Under the pieces are notes generated by a model, which did not search any database, was not told the DNA's origin, and saw only the letters and a program-made list of their open reading frames with translations. The position numbers and the translations under genes were made by a program. 64,000 bases of DNA from Paenibacillus sp. sptzw28 (GTDB lineage: Bacteria; Bacillota; Bacilli; Paenibacillales; Paenibacillaceae), in the NCBI RefSeq assembly GCF_019550795.1, contig NZ_CP080545.1, forward strand, positions 327,001 through 391,000, given 5' to 3'. Each line of letters begins with the position of its first letter. Position 1 is the stretch's first letter. Positions 24,710 through 33,205 of this stretch are shown here, piece after piece.

Positions 24710-24728
24710 GAACCGACTTCATCGGTTC
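24710..24728 (+). terminator. Hairpin after the chr operon
   Basis: GAACCGA (24710-24716) and TCGGTTC (24722-24728) form a 7-bp stem preceded by an A-run and followed by ATTATTAG. The U-tract is weak, so it is a modest terminator. Confidence 0.55.
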
Positions 24729-24812
24729 ATTATTAGAGCAAACACTATTCCTTCGAAGTATGCCCTTTCATTCGCTTTTACGCTGCTCTGTCTTCTATAA
24801 TGTAAAATAAAC

Positions 24813-24841
24813 TTGACACAGTGTATGCTAAGTGTTACTTT
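24813..24841 (+). promoter_or_regulatory. Putative sigma-A promoter of the membrane/XRE pair
   Basis: Consensus TTGACA (24813-24818), a 17-bp spacer and TACTTT (24836-24841). AGTGTTACTT-like blocks recur just downstream and could be binding sites for the XRE-type regulator encoded by the second gene. Confidence 0.5.
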
Positions 24842-24895
24842 GTGTATATAAAGTTTTACTTGAACTAATGCTTAACAGATGGGGGAGAGGAAGGC

Positions 24896-25342
24896 ATGTC
24901 CTTTCAGGAAAAAAGAAATATTGTATCTCTAATTACCACCTTACTGATTTTACCGCTCTACTGTATGTATGTTTTTCAAAGATACCAGGAAAGAAGCTTT
25001 AATTCGGCAGATGAACTCAGCTTCTGGGGAGCATTCATCTTAATTCTGATCCCGGTGTCGATTGCAGCCAAAATCATCATTCATATCGTATTCAGCACTA
25101 TCAATACAATAGCAACCAAAGAGAAAGAGCCTTCAATTACGGATGAATTCGACAAGGTGATTGGATTGAAAGCAACAAGAAATTCCCATTATGTGTTTAT
25201 GATAGGCTTTCTTCTGTCAATGGTTCCACTGGTTATGAATATGCCGCCCTATGTCATGTTCATCATTCTTATTGCCTCAGGGTTCGTGTCAGAGGTGGTC
25301 GGGACCGTAACGCAGCTCTATCTTTACCGGAGAGGAGTCTAA
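24896..25342 (+). CDS. Small four-helix membrane protein of unknown function
   Basis: The 148 residues contain four predicted membrane segments (about 10-28, 42-66, 97-114 and 118-140) joined by a charged central loop with 'ITDEFDKVIGLKATRN'. GGGGGAGAGGAAGG precedes the ATG. An XRE-type regulator gene begins one base after its stop. This membrane-protein/small-HTH pairing is frequent in Firmicutes, where the membrane protein often modulates the regulator. The function is not known. Confidence 0.75.
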   Translation: MSFQEKRNIVSLITTLLILPLYCMYVFQRYQERSFNSADELSFWGAFILILIPVSIAAKIIIHIVFSTINTIATKEKEPSITDEFDKVIGLKATRNSHYVFMIGFLLSMVPLVMNMPPYVMFIILIASGFVSEVVGTVTQLYLYRRGV

Positions 25343-25343
25343 G

Positions 25344-25559
25344 ATGGGCAGATGTCTTATTCGCAACAATATTCGGGCCTTACGGTTCAATCATGATGAA
25401 ATGACCCAGCAGCAGCTGGCTGATAAAGCGGGTGTGACGCGGCAGACGATCGTAGCGATCGAAAAAGGCAATTACTCCCCATCTCTGGAATTGGCTTTTC
25501 GCATTGCCCGCGTGTTCAACCTGCCTTTGGAAGAGGTCTTCTCTTTTGAGGACAGTTAA
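25344..25559 (+). CDS. XRE-family small transcriptional regulator
   Basis: This 71-residue protein is almost entirely a Cro/C1-type helix-turn-helix: 'MTQQQLADKAGVTRQTIVAIEKGNYSPSLELAFRIARVFN'-type sequence (residues ~20-60) followed by 'LPLEEVFSFED', the usual C-terminus of the YgzD/YozG-like group. It starts one base after the membrane-protein gene and is surely co-transcribed with it. Confidence 0.88.
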   Translation: MGRCLIRNNIRALRFNHDEMTQQQLADKAGVTRQTIVAIEKGNYSPSLELAFRIARVFNLPLEEVFSFEDS

Positions 25560-25612
25560 TGGTGAACAATTATTTTTAAGCTTAAAAAGTACGATTACGG
25601 GGAGAGGTGCTT

Positions 25613-25887
25613 ATGAAAGCAATTGTGTTCACCAAATATGGACCGCCGGATCAGCGCAAAGAGCTGGAAAAGCCTGCTCCCAGGGATAATGAAATACTGA
25701 TTAGAGTTCGTGCCACAGCAGTATCATGAAGGAAAAGGCTGGAGATCAAGTTTTCTTCAAGGAGCTTATTGAGGCAGGGAAAATAAAATCCGTCATAGAT
25801 AGAAGCTATCCGCTGGAACAAATAGCTGAGGCCCACCGGTATGTAGATATTGGACACAAAAGAGGGAATGTCGTGATAACGGTGTAA
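25613..25887 (+). pseudogene. MDR oxidoreductase gene with large internal deletion
   Basis: An ATG with GGGGAGAGG upstream begins 'MKAIVFTKYGPPDQ...[12 protein letters not shown]', the start of an MDR quinone-oxidoreductase, then hits TGA at 25727-25729. A different frame continues at once with the C-terminal end of the same family ('[20 protein letters not shown]', '[19 protein letters not shown]') to TAA at 25887. The ~200 middle residues with the nucleotide-binding fold are gone. It resembles the intact enzyme at 5498-6460 at both ends and is a deletion remnant. Confidence 0.85.
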
Positions 25888-25897
25888 CATGAAAAGG

Positions 25898-26593
25898 TTA
25901 TATTTCTAACAACAACCCGAATTCGTCGAATAACCCTTTGATTCCAGTATCTGTTACGCGCACAGCTCGGCCATCAGGTAAATACTCGATCCAACCAAGC
26001 TTAAATAGTCGGCTTGTAAGTGCTGATCCCAAGCTTCCGGCTAAATGGTGCCGACGTTCGCTCCAGTCCAAACATTGACGTGCAAAATAACGACGTCTTG
26101 TTGGACTTCCTTCGATTTCAACTCCAAGCTCTTGCAATCTCTTCTTTCCTTCTGCACTCAAAATGAAATCTTTGTTGCCTGATTTCTCAATACACCTTAA
26201 TTCGAGTAGTCTATCTGTTAGAGCACACCCAAGCTTACCTGCCAGATGATCATAGCAGGTACGAGCAATTCGCAATGCTTTTACCTGCTCCGATTCTCGT
26301 AATGACCGAACCGGTCTTGGAGGTGCAATGGTTTGAAGTGCCTCGAGTGCGTGCCCAACGTCGCTGTTAGCCAGCCGGAAATATTTATGACGACCGTACG
26401 ACTCATGGATGAGTAGACCGCCTTTGACCATTTTGGCAAGGTGCGAACTGGCCGTCTGGGGTGTAATTCGAGCCGTGCGGGCTAACTCGCTGGCAGGTAA
26501 AGCTTTTCCTCCTAGAAGGCTTACAAGAATAGCTAAGCGGGATGGATCTGCGATAAGAGATGCAACCTCCGCAATATTAGGGCTTGAAGTCAT
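25898..26593 (-). CDS. ArsR-family winged-helix regulator
   Basis: The 231 residues have an N-terminal ArsR winged helix ('IADPSRLAILVSLLGGKALPAS', 'ITPQTASSHLAKMVKGGLL'). The longer C-terminal part contains the repeated pattern 'YDHLAGKLGCALTDRLLEL' and 'HHLAGSLGSALTSRLFKLGWI', cited separately. Such two-part ArsR proteins lack the classic metal-binding cysteines and usually control a divergent transporter. Here a DMT exporter diverges 139 bp away with a candidate operator between them. The sensed compound is unknown. Confidence 0.9.
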   Translation of the reverse strand: MTSSPNIAEVASLIADPSRLAILVSLLGGKALPASELARTARITPQTASSHLAKMVKGGLLIHESYGRHKYFRLANSDVGHALEALQTIAPPRPVRSLRESEQVKALRIARTCYDHLAGKLGCALTDRLLELRCIEKSGNKDFILSAEGKKRLQELGVEIEGSPTRRRYFARQCLDWSERRHHLAGSLGSALTSRLFKLGWIEYLPDGRAVRVTDTGIKGLFDEFGLLLEI

Positions 26594-26662
26594 ACTCCTA
26601 AACCTCCTATAGAGCTTTTGTTTAATTCTTTCTAAATCATGCGCTCTTTATAACATTCATAT

Positions 26663-26678
26663 TTCGATCATAATCGAA
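26663..26678. promoter_or_regulatory. Candidate ArsR-type operator
   Basis: TTCGAT-CATA-ATCGAA is a perfect 6+6 inverted repeat in the divergent gap, about 12 bp upstream of TACAAT (26691-26696), the likely -10 of the DMT exporter gene. It would cover that promoter's -35 region. Confidence 0.55.
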
Positions 26679-26732
26679 TAGTAAGTATGTTACAATCGAC
26701 TTCTAATAATTAAGTGGTCGAGGAGAAAAAAC

Positions 26733-27602
26733 ATGAACCCTGTTTTTTATGGAATACTGGTTCTACTTACCACTTCCCTTATGGGATCTTCCTTTGCTGT
26801 CGGGAAAATGGGTCTAGCGTACATCTCACCGTTTCTTCTGGCCGGACTTCGCTTTACGACAGCAGGAATTCTCATGGCCCTGTGGGTAAGGAAAAACCGC
26901 TTTCCTGCCTCTATGCATGATTGGAGCAAAGTGGTTCTTGTGGGGCTCTTTCAGACAGCGGGAGTAATGGGATGTATCTTTTTAAGCTTGCGTACGATTA
27001 CAGCGGGGGAGTCATCTATATTAACTTTTGTTAATCCGCTCCTTGTTGTTATATTGGGAACATGGTTTCTCGGAACGAGATATCAACTATCCCAATGGAT
27101 AGGGGTCTTTATTGGTTTTTTGGGTGTCGTTATAACCCTTGGATTCCATCTGCAAATGAAAACCGGGACTTTGCTGGGGCTGGGATCGGCGCTCTCCTGG
27201 TCAATTGCCACAATCCTGGTGAAAAGATGGGGCTCGCAGTTTGATATATGGGTGTTAACGGCTTACCAGATGCTGTTTGGAGGTCTGCTCTTGTTATTCA
27301 TGAGTGTAACGATGGAATCTCCGACCTTAATAATTAACGCTGAGTCTATATGGATTGTTCTGTATCTGGCAATTATGGGCTCCATTGTACAGTTTGCGGC
27401 ATGGTATTACTTGCTAAAACAAGGGGATCCCGGAAAAACAAGTGCATTTTTATTTTTGGCACCGTTTTTTGGTGTTTTGTCCGGTTGGGCCATACTTGGA
27501 GAAGTCGTCCAATGGTATGTATATATAGGAGGTTTCTTCATTTGTATCGGACTTTTTTTGGTCAACTGGACTTCTGCAGACAAGAAGCTTTCACAAAGAT
27601 AA
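26733..27602 (+). CDS. DMT-superfamily (EamA) exporter
   Basis: The 289 residues form ten predicted membrane segments in two EamA repeats (first ending near 'WIGVFIGFLGVVITLGF', second near 'WYVYIGGFFICIGLFLVNW'), ending in a short charged tail. Drug/metabolite transporters of this kind export amino acids, nucleobases or toxic metabolites. GAGGAG precedes the ATG. The divergent ArsR-type gene is its probable repressor. The substrate cannot be told from sequence. Confidence 0.9.
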   Translation: MNPVFYGILVLLTTSLMGSSFAVGKMGLAYISPFLLAGLRFTTAGILMALWVRKNRFPASMHDWSKVVLVGLFQTAGVMGCIFLSLRTITAGESSILTFVNPLLVVILGTWFLGTRYQLSQWIGVFIGFLGVVITLGFHLQMKTGTLLGLGSALSWSIATILVKRWGSQFDIWVLTAYQMLFGGLLLLFMSVTMESPTLIINAESIWIVLYLAIMGSIVQFAAWYYLLKQGDPGKTSAFLFLAPFFGVLSGWAILGEVVQWYVYIGGFFICIGLFLVNWTSADKKLSQR

Positions 27603-27786
27603 AAGATCATTACGGCATATGTAGCCGTTCGCGCGGCGATGTGTTTGTTACCGCAAGTCGGGGTCGATCGGGGTCGAGAGAGGAAATGCGCCAGCGTAGT
27701 TACATAGAGAGCTATTGCGTGTTTTTTGGTGAAGTTGGATAAGATATGAAAAAGTAACAAATTTACATAAGCAAGGAGACATCACC

Positions 27787-28362
27787 ATGGATGCCTTTAA
27801 ACCGTTAACCTTACCCGAGGAATCCCCGCCTCCGCATGCAATAGAATGTCAACGTTGTGAGCTCTCGAAGCAGCGGCAGCGGGTGATATGGGGCGAAGGC
27901 AACCCGGATGCGCCGGTTTTCATCCTGCTTGATAACCCTGGTGCCAGGGAAGACAGGGAAGGCCATCCTTTTGTCTGCGGCACCCGGGAAACGCTCCAGC
28001 ACGGATTATTGGAGGTAGGCATTGCCATTAAATCGGTGTATGTAAGCTACCTGCTGAAGTGCCGACCGGTGCGGACGTATGATAAGCCGCTGGCCAGAGA
28101 ACAATGCTTCCCTCATTTGCAGCTGCAGCTCGGTCAGAAGAAGCCTCATTTGCTGTTAGGATTAGGCAATACGGTAGCCCAGTCATTGTTCTCAAGCAAT
28201 GCAGCGGATGTGAAAGGGCTTAGAGGAAGGTGGCACTCTATCCAAGGGATACCCGCAGCTTTCTCCTATCACCCCTTGGCCGTACGCCGAAGACCTGCAT
28301 TTTTGAAATTCTTCATTGAAGATCTGAGGCTCGTTTCCGAAAAAATCCAGACTTTTACATAA
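27787..28362 (+). CDS. Uracil-DNA glycosylase superfamily protein (family 4/5-like)
   Basis: The 191 residues have four cysteines spaced as Fe-S ligands of family-4 enzymes (C21 and C24 in 'ECQRCELSK', C92 in 'LLKCRP', C107 in 'REQCFPH'). The active-site loop is 'LLDNPGAREDREGHPFVCG' where family 4 has GEAPGxxED, so the first part is altered (Asp-Asn-Pro-Gly). The C-terminal motif is 'YHPLAVRRRP'. It probably removes uracil or a related base from DNA. An AAGGAG site precedes the ATG. It stands between the DMT gene and greA. Confidence 0.85.
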   Translation: MDAFKPLTLPEESPPPHAIECQRCELSKQRQRVIWGEGNPDAPVFILLDNPGAREDREGHPFVCGTRETLQHGLLEVGIAIKSVYVSYLLKCRPVRTYDKPLAREQCFPHLQLQLGQKKPHLLLGLGNTVAQSLFSSNAADVKGLRGRWHSIQGIPAAFSYHPLAVRRRPAFLKFFIEDLRLVSEKIQTFT

Positions 28363-28463
28363 TTTTTCCACCCTAATTCGTGTGCGCACGATTGCCGCGC
28401 GTAGTGTACAATTAACTATGGAACGGTCAATAAAAATCGGTAAGCTGATTAGGAGCTGTAGAA

Positions 28464-28937
28464 ATGTCGAAAGAGGAAATTATTTTAACCCGAGAGGGAT
28501 TTGCTAAATTAGAGCTTGAGCTGGAGGATCTTAAAACAGTCAAACGCAAAGAGCTGGCCAGCCGTCTGAAGACAGCGATCAGCTATGGCGATCTCAAGGA
28601 AAACAGCGAATATCATTCCGCGAAGAATGATCAGTCGTTTATGGAAACAAGAATTCTTACCCTGACAAGAATGTTGAAAAATGCTCAAGTCGTTGACAGC
28701 GTGGATCTGACAAAGGTTCAAATCGGTTCCATTGTTGTGCTCAATGACATAGAGTTTCAAGAGAAGATCGAATACCGGATCGTTGGACCTGCCGAAGCGG
28801 ATGTTCTTGAAGATAAAATTTCCTATGAGAGCCCGCTGGGGAAAGCGCTTCTGGATAAGGCGGTTGGTGATATTATCCGCGTTGATGCACCTATGGGAGT
28901 AATTAAATATGAGCTTCTTGAAATAAGAGCTGTATAA
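28464..28937 (+). CDS. greA: Transcription elongation factor GreA
   Basis: This 157-residue protein has the N-terminal coiled coil with the tip signature 'YGDLKENSEYHSAKNDQ' whose acidic residues enter the RNA polymerase secondary channel. The C-terminal FKBP-like domain includes 'ESPLGKALLDKAVGD'. GreA stimulates cleavage of backtracked RNA. Length and motifs match the family fully. It is monocistronic, with an imperfect terminator downstream. Confidence 0.94.
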   Translation: MSKEEIILTREGFAKLELELEDLKTVKRKELASRLKTAISYGDLKENSEYHSAKNDQSFMETRILTLTRMLKNAQVVDSVDLTKVQIGSIVVLNDIEFQEKIEYRIVGPAEADVLEDKISYESPLGKALLDKAVGDIIRVDAPMGVIKYELLEIRAV

Positions 28938-28954
28938 TAGTCACTGATTTAAGG

Positions 28955-28997
28955 ACGTCCTCCATCTAGCCGTTAAGGCAAGCTGGGGGCGTTTTGT
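28955..28997 (+). terminator. Imperfect terminator after greA
   Basis: CGTCCTCCA...TAGCC and GGCAAGCTGGGGGCG form an interrupted stem followed by TTTTG. Confidence 0.6.
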
Positions 28998-29138
28998 TCG
29001 GTTACGGGCATGTAATTTTTGGTTCAAAGCGGTTTATGTTCAAAGTGTTAAATCTGTGTTAGCATATATATCATGAACAGGTCTGCTCGTTGGAAGGGAC
29101 CTATAAGGAATGAATTTTCAGCAGGAGCCGATCCCGGG

Positions 29139-30455
29139 ATGCGAAATTTCGTCAAAAATGAAGGACTACAGATGTTCATAATCGCCTTGGCTACGGCCAT
29201 TGGCGCTGAATTCAAGCTTAATCCCTTCACCGGCGATTTCTTCCGGATTGGCCTCGGTGTCAGTATATATCTGTTTTTTTTATTATTCATGCGTCACTTA
29301 TCCTATATAAAAACCGGGATCATCACGGGAATAGTCAGTGTGGCCTTTCAATCCGGGGAATGGATGCTCCAGACGGGCTCATATTCTGTCTTTGCAGCCG
29401 TGCAAAATAATCTGGCAGCCGGGTTTTACTATGTTGTTTTTGCTATTGCACTTAGCAGGATAAGGCGAAGAATGAACGTATACCATCCGCTTCTGTTAGG
29501 CGCGATTGTTTCTGCGATCGATTTTGCTTCCAATGTCACGGAGCTCTTGGTCAGAGGGGTGCTGGTCGGCACAAATGCGCTTTCTCCTCATGAGTTGGTT
29601 CAGTTGATAACCATTGCGGTTGTGCGAAGTTATTTTGTAATCGGGGTCTGCAGCAGCATTTCAATAAGTCAAATGCGACTCCTTCACGCCGAGCAGGAAA
29701 AGCGGATGGAGCAGATGTTAAACGTCGGAGCGGGATTATACGGGGAAACCTTTTATTTAAGAAAATCAATGGATACGATCGAGTCCATTACTGCAAACAG
29801 CTTCGATCTATATCGTAAATTAAAGGAAGACAGTCTGAACGATTACGGCGGACAGGCGTTAGTGATTGCTCAGCAAATCCATGAGGTGAAGAAAGATTCG
29901 CAGCGTATTCTGGCGGGCTTGTTGAAGTTATATGACAGTGAAGTCATTGTTGATATGAATCTACCTGAGATCCTCAACTTTGTCGTAAAAGGAAACCAGG
30001 AATACAGCCGGATGCTGAACAAGAAGATTGTTTTTGAAAAAGAAGCGGAAGCAAATTTCCTGACTCCCCACTTTATTCCCCTACTAACGGTGCTTAACAA
30101 TTTGGTATCGAACGCCGTGGAAGCTATCCAGAAATACGGAACGATAAAGATACATGTTTTTGAACAAAACAATGAAATTTTATTTGTTGTCTCGGACTCC
30201 GGAAAAGGCATACCGGAGCAGGACCGCGATCTTATCTTTGAACCGGGCTTCACGACCAAATTTAATGAGGAAGGGATTGCGGCGACTGGGATCGGCCTCT
30301 CTCATGTAAGGGATATTGTTCATTCCTTGAACGGTGAGATCTTCGTAGAGCCGCACGGGATAGCACGCGGAACCCGATTTACCGTCCGTATCCCGTTTAC
30401 CGGTTTACAAAAAGGAGGAGAATCCGATGTCGCTTTCTTTCATAATCGTGGATGA
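29139..30455 (+). CDS. glnK: Sensor histidine kinase, GlnK (YcbA) type
   Basis: ATG at 29139 is preferred (AGGAG upstream; TATATAT at ~29060 resembles a -10 box) over an ATG at 29073 that lacks a ribosome site. The ~438 residues comprise an N-terminal membrane region of about five to six helices, a coiled linker, and a kinase core whose phospho-acceptor is probably the His in 'QQIHEVKKDSQRI'. The HATPase domain has N box 'NNLVSNAVEAI', G1 'SDSGKGIP' and G2 'ATGIGLSHV'. Its response regulator partner overlaps its 3' end. In Bacillus subtilis GlnK-GlnL responds to glutamine, which fits the glutamine-type transporter and asparaginase genes 3 kb downstream. Confidence 0.85.
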   Translation: MRNFVKNEGLQMFIIALATAIGAEFKLNPFTGDFFRIGLGVSIYLFFLLFMRHLSYIKTGIITGIVSVAFQSGEWMLQTGSYSVFAAVQNNLAAGFYYVVFAIALSRIRRRMNVYHPLLLGAIVSAIDFASNVTELLVRGVLVGTNALSPHELVQLITIAVVRSYFVIGVCSSISISQMRLLHAEQEKRMEQMLNVGAGLYGETFYLRKSMDTIESITANSFDLYRKLKEDSLNDYGGQALVIAQQIHEVKKDSQRILAGLLKLYDSEVIVDMNLPEILNFVVKGNQEYSRMLNKKIVFEKEAEANFLTPHFIPLLTVLNNLVSNAVEAIQKYGTIKIHVFEQNNEILFVVSDSGKGIPEQDRDLIFEPGFTTKFNEEGIAATGIGLSHVRDIVHSLNGEIFVEPHGIARGTRFTVRIPFTGLQKGGESDVAFFHNRG

Positions 30456-31320
30456 CGATCCGGTAAGCAGACGCATGCTGCAAAATATTATTGAAAATTG
30501 CGGTCTCGGCGAGGTTGCGGAAATGGCGGAAGGCGGGTCGGAGGGGGTCCGGGTCATTCTTGAAAAGAATCCGGATATCGTGTTGATTGATTTATTAATG
30601 CCCGATCAGGATGGCATCGAGACCATAACGCAATTGAAGCATCAAGGGTACAATGGAAAATTTATTATGATTTCGCAAATTGAAAATAAAGAAATGGTTG
30701 GACAAGCCTACCAGAAGGGGATCGAGTTCTTTATCCATAAGCCAATAAACCGTCTGGAAGTGGAAGCCGTATTGGCGAAAGTGAACGAGCGGCGGAAATA
30801 CGAGCGCCATATACTTGAAATCAAGCAATCTTTGGCGAAATTCGATATCTTGGAAGCGACCTTGGGCCGGACGGAAAGAGCCCCGCGTGATTGCATCAAG
30901 CCGATCTTATTGGACTTGGGAATCATCGGTGAGATCGGCAGCAAAGATATCATTGCCATAATGGAATATTTGATCGGGCACGGGGGGGCCAGAGACTTCC
31001 CGCCGCTGAAGGAATTATATGAAGCGGTCGCGCGAACCTATAAGCAAGGCAAGAGCGATATTGACAAAGAGAGTAAAGCGGTCGAGCAGCGAATTCGGCG
31101 TACCGTCATGGCCGCGCTAATAAACTTAGCCTCGCTAGGTTTAACGGATTACTGTAATCCCAAATTTGAATATTACGCACCGCTTTACTTTGATTTTCAA
31201 GATGTAAGGTTGAAGATGAAAGCTATGGATGAAGAGTTGAAGCCCGAGAAAGGAAAGGTAAACATTAAGAAGTTTTTGCATGTTTTTTATATGGAAGTAC
31301 TGGAAAAAATGAAAGGCTGA
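30427..31320 (+). CDS. glnL: Response regulator, GlnL (YcbB) type
   Basis: This 297-residue regulator has a receiver domain with acidic pocket 'VDDDPVSR', phospho-acceptor D55 in 'DIVLIDLLMPDQDG' and lysine in 'FIHKPINR'. The C-terminal YcbB domain (residues ~155-290) is unlike common winged helices and includes 'AVEQRIRRTVMAALINLASL', the signature of GlnL proteins. AGGAGGAG lies inside the end of glnK, giving a 29-bp overlap and translational coupling. It probably activates genes for glutamine or related amino acid use. Confidence 0.87.
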   Translation: MSLSFIIVDDDPVSRRMLQNIIENCGLGEVAEMAEGGSEGVRVILEKNPDIVLIDLLMPDQDGIETITQLKHQGYNGKFIMISQIENKEMVGQAYQKGIEFFIHKPINRLEVEAVLAKVNERRKYERHILEIKQSLAKFDILEATLGRTERAPRDCIKPILLDLGIIGEIGSKDIIAIMEYLIGHGGARDFPPLKELYEAVARTYKQGKSDIDKESKAVEQRIRRTVMAALINLASLGLTDYCNPKFEYYAPLYFDFQDVRLKMKAMDEELKPEKGKVNIKKFLHVFYMEVLEKMKG

Positions 31321-31333
31321 ACATAACAACAAT

Positions 31334-31363
31334 AAAGACGCCCTTTACTGAAAGGTCGTCTTT
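31334..31363. terminator. Bidirectional terminator between glnL and the ClC gene
   Basis: AAAGACG-C-CCTTT (31334-31346) pairs with AAAGG-T-CGTCTTT (31351-31363). A- and T-runs flank both sides. It overlaps the last codons of the minus-strand ClC gene. Confidence 0.8.
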
Positions 31364-32991
31364 GTTGTGTGATAGGTTATATTTGTCAAGGTTGACCGAA
31401 CGTTCGCTGCTGCCTCTTCATTTGTCAGAATAACCAGGTAGTCACCGGAACGAAGAAATGTTTCTCCGGTTGGAATAAGTTCTGTATCTGCCCGTTTTAT
31501 TCCGACGATCAGACAGTGAGCAGGCCACCGAAAATCTTTTATCCGTTTGCCTTCCAGCTCTGAAGCCATATGGACCGGAAATTCCAATAACATTTTCACC
31601 CCCCTTTGGGAAACGATAGTAGCACCCCTCTTTAGTAAGAGTCGTTCCAAAAGTTCTTCATAAATGGGCTTGGAGTGGAATAATTCGACGACAATGTATG
31701 CCGTGAAGCAGACAACTCCGGCGGGGAGCAGGTTTGAGAACGATCCTGTCATTTCGGTAATGAGAATAATGCCTGTGATGGGCGCCTTGACAACGGCGGT
31801 GAAATATCCGGCCATTGCCAGTAAGATGAAGGCCCCCATATCGACGTGTCTATAACCGAGAACGTCATGAATCAATTTGAAATAAATAGCCCCGATCAGA
31901 GCTCCGGCAACAAGCATGGGCAAAAATATGCCTCCGGGAGCGGATGAGCCGTAACTGATCATCGTAAACATAAATTTCACGAGTAAAAGAATACCCAGAA
32001 ACGTCAAAGTAAAGCTGCCCGCAAAAAGCGTATCTACAAGCTCGTTCCCTCCGCCGAGAACCTCCGGCAGGGTGAATCCAAGAACGCCTGCAAGCAGGAA
32101 TGGGACAACGGGTCTCATTGCTGCAGGAACCCACCGCTGATACTGATAGAGATCCTGCGTCATAAACAGCGCTCTATTAAAGACAATGCCCAGAGCACCG
32201 GTTAACGCTCCCAGGACGATGATAAAGGCATAGTTGTATAACGGGACTGAAGCGATGTCGCCAAAATGGAATAGCGGGCCCAGACCAAAAAAAACATTTG
32301 AAATAAAGCCGGCAGCAAGCGAAGAAGCGAGCGCGCTAATCATAACCAGCGGCGAAAAATTCGCATGCATTTCCTCCAGCGCAAAAATGACGCCGGCAAT
32401 AGGCGCATTAAACGCTGCAGACAGACCTGCGCTGGCTTCGCAAGTGATCATGAAGTTTTCCTCGGTTTTCACTTTTTTGAAGATCCGGCTGAAACCTTGG
32501 CCCAGAGCGGCACCGATTTGAATCGACGGCCCTTCTCTTCCCAGAGATAAGCCTGCCCCGATGCATATGGCTCCGCCAATACATTTGCCGATGATCGTTT
32601 TCCACCAGGTCATATCGATCAGGCTGTGCAGAACGCCTTTCACTTGGGGGATTCCGCTTCCGGAAATGATCGGGTGTCTCTTCACGATTAATCCGGTAAT
32701 CCAACCTCCGACAGCCAACACAACAAACCAGACCGGAATGAAAGCAGGATGCTTCAACTGCCAACGATACGCTGATTGTACCGTATTTAGCGAATAGGCA
32801 AGAATAAACCGGTACAGGGCGACAACGAGTCCGGTAGATAACCCGATGATCATTCCTTGCACAATCAGTTTATATTTAAAATTTATCCAAGAGGACAAAG
32901 TGTTTACGGTATTATTACGGTTGATATAGATTCCCCCTTGCTGATAAAACGTTCGTATTCTCCTACTATATTCGATTTCCGTGTCATTCAT
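31345..32991 (-). CDS. ClC-family chloride/proton antiporter with C-terminal TrkA-C domain
   Basis: This 548-residue membrane protein carries the ClC selectivity motifs 'GSGIPQ', 'GREGPSIQIGA' (with the gating glutamate) and 'GGIFLPMLVAGAL'. 'IFALEEMHANF' retains the inner proton glutamate of exchangers rather than channels. Residues ~465-540 are an RCK/TrkA-C-like regulatory domain ('KRIKDFRWPAHCLIVGIKR'). Its ATG overlaps the stop of a small unknown gene by 8 bp on the same strand. It may serve pH or anion homeostasis. The nearby gln genes may be chance neighbours. Confidence 0.92.
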   Translation of the reverse strand: MNDTEIEYSRRIRTFYQQGGIYINRNNTVNTLSSWINFKYKLIVQGMIIGLSTGLVVALYRFILAYSLNTVQSAYRWQLKHPAFIPVWFVVLAVGGWITGLIVKRHPIISGSGIPQVKGVLHSLIDMTWWKTIIGKCIGGAICIGAGLSLGREGPSIQIGAALGQGFSRIFKKVKTEENFMITCEASAGLSAAFNAPIAGVIFALEEMHANFSPLVMISALASSLAAGFISNVFFGLGPLFHFGDIASVPLYNYAFIIVLGALTGALGIVFNRALFMTQDLYQYQRWVPAAMRPVVPFLLAGVLGFTLPEVLGGGNELVDTLFAGSFTLTFLGILLLVKFMFTMISYGSSAPGGIFLPMLVAGALIGAIYFKLIHDVLGYRHVDMGAFILLAMAGYFTAVVKAPITGIILITEMTGSFSNLLPAGVVCFTAYIVVELFHSKPIYEELLERLLLKRGATIVSQRGVKMLLEFPVHMASELEGKRIKDFRWPAHCLIVGIKRADTELIPTGETFLRSGDYLVILTNEEAAANVRSTLTNITYHTTKTTFQ

Positions 32992-33205
32992 TATCCGGAA
33001 ACATTATAAAATGCAAAACGCTGCCCGGCTTCAAAGCCGGATTGCATTTGTGCCACCCGACACGACCCCATCGTCCGTCCTCCCGCAGAATCTCTAACAC
33101 AGTGTTTACTTCTGTTCCGATGTGAAATTTCCGTTTCTTCTCAATGTTCTTATTGTAGCTTATTTTTTTCGATTGTGTTTCGAACCTTACGTGTCGATTA
33201 TACAA
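32984..33205 (-). CDS. Small conserved-looking protein of unknown function
   Basis: This frame of up to 73 codons ends 8 bp inside the ClC gene on the same strand. The C-terminal ~45 residues ('GTEVNTVLEILREDGRWGRV', 'GWHKCNPALKPGSVLHFIMF', then PDNE) have strongly gene-like codon use with G/C third positions, unlike the AT-rich sequence before them. The true start is uncertain, since no good ribosome site is seen at the ATG at 33205. The close coupling to the antiporter gene suggests one transcript. I do not recognise the family. It could also be the tail of a decayed gene. Confidence 0.5.
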   Translation of the reverse strand: MYNRHVRFETQSKKISYNKNIEKKRKFHIGTEVNTVLEILREDGRWGRVGWHKCNPALKPGSVLHFIMFPDNE

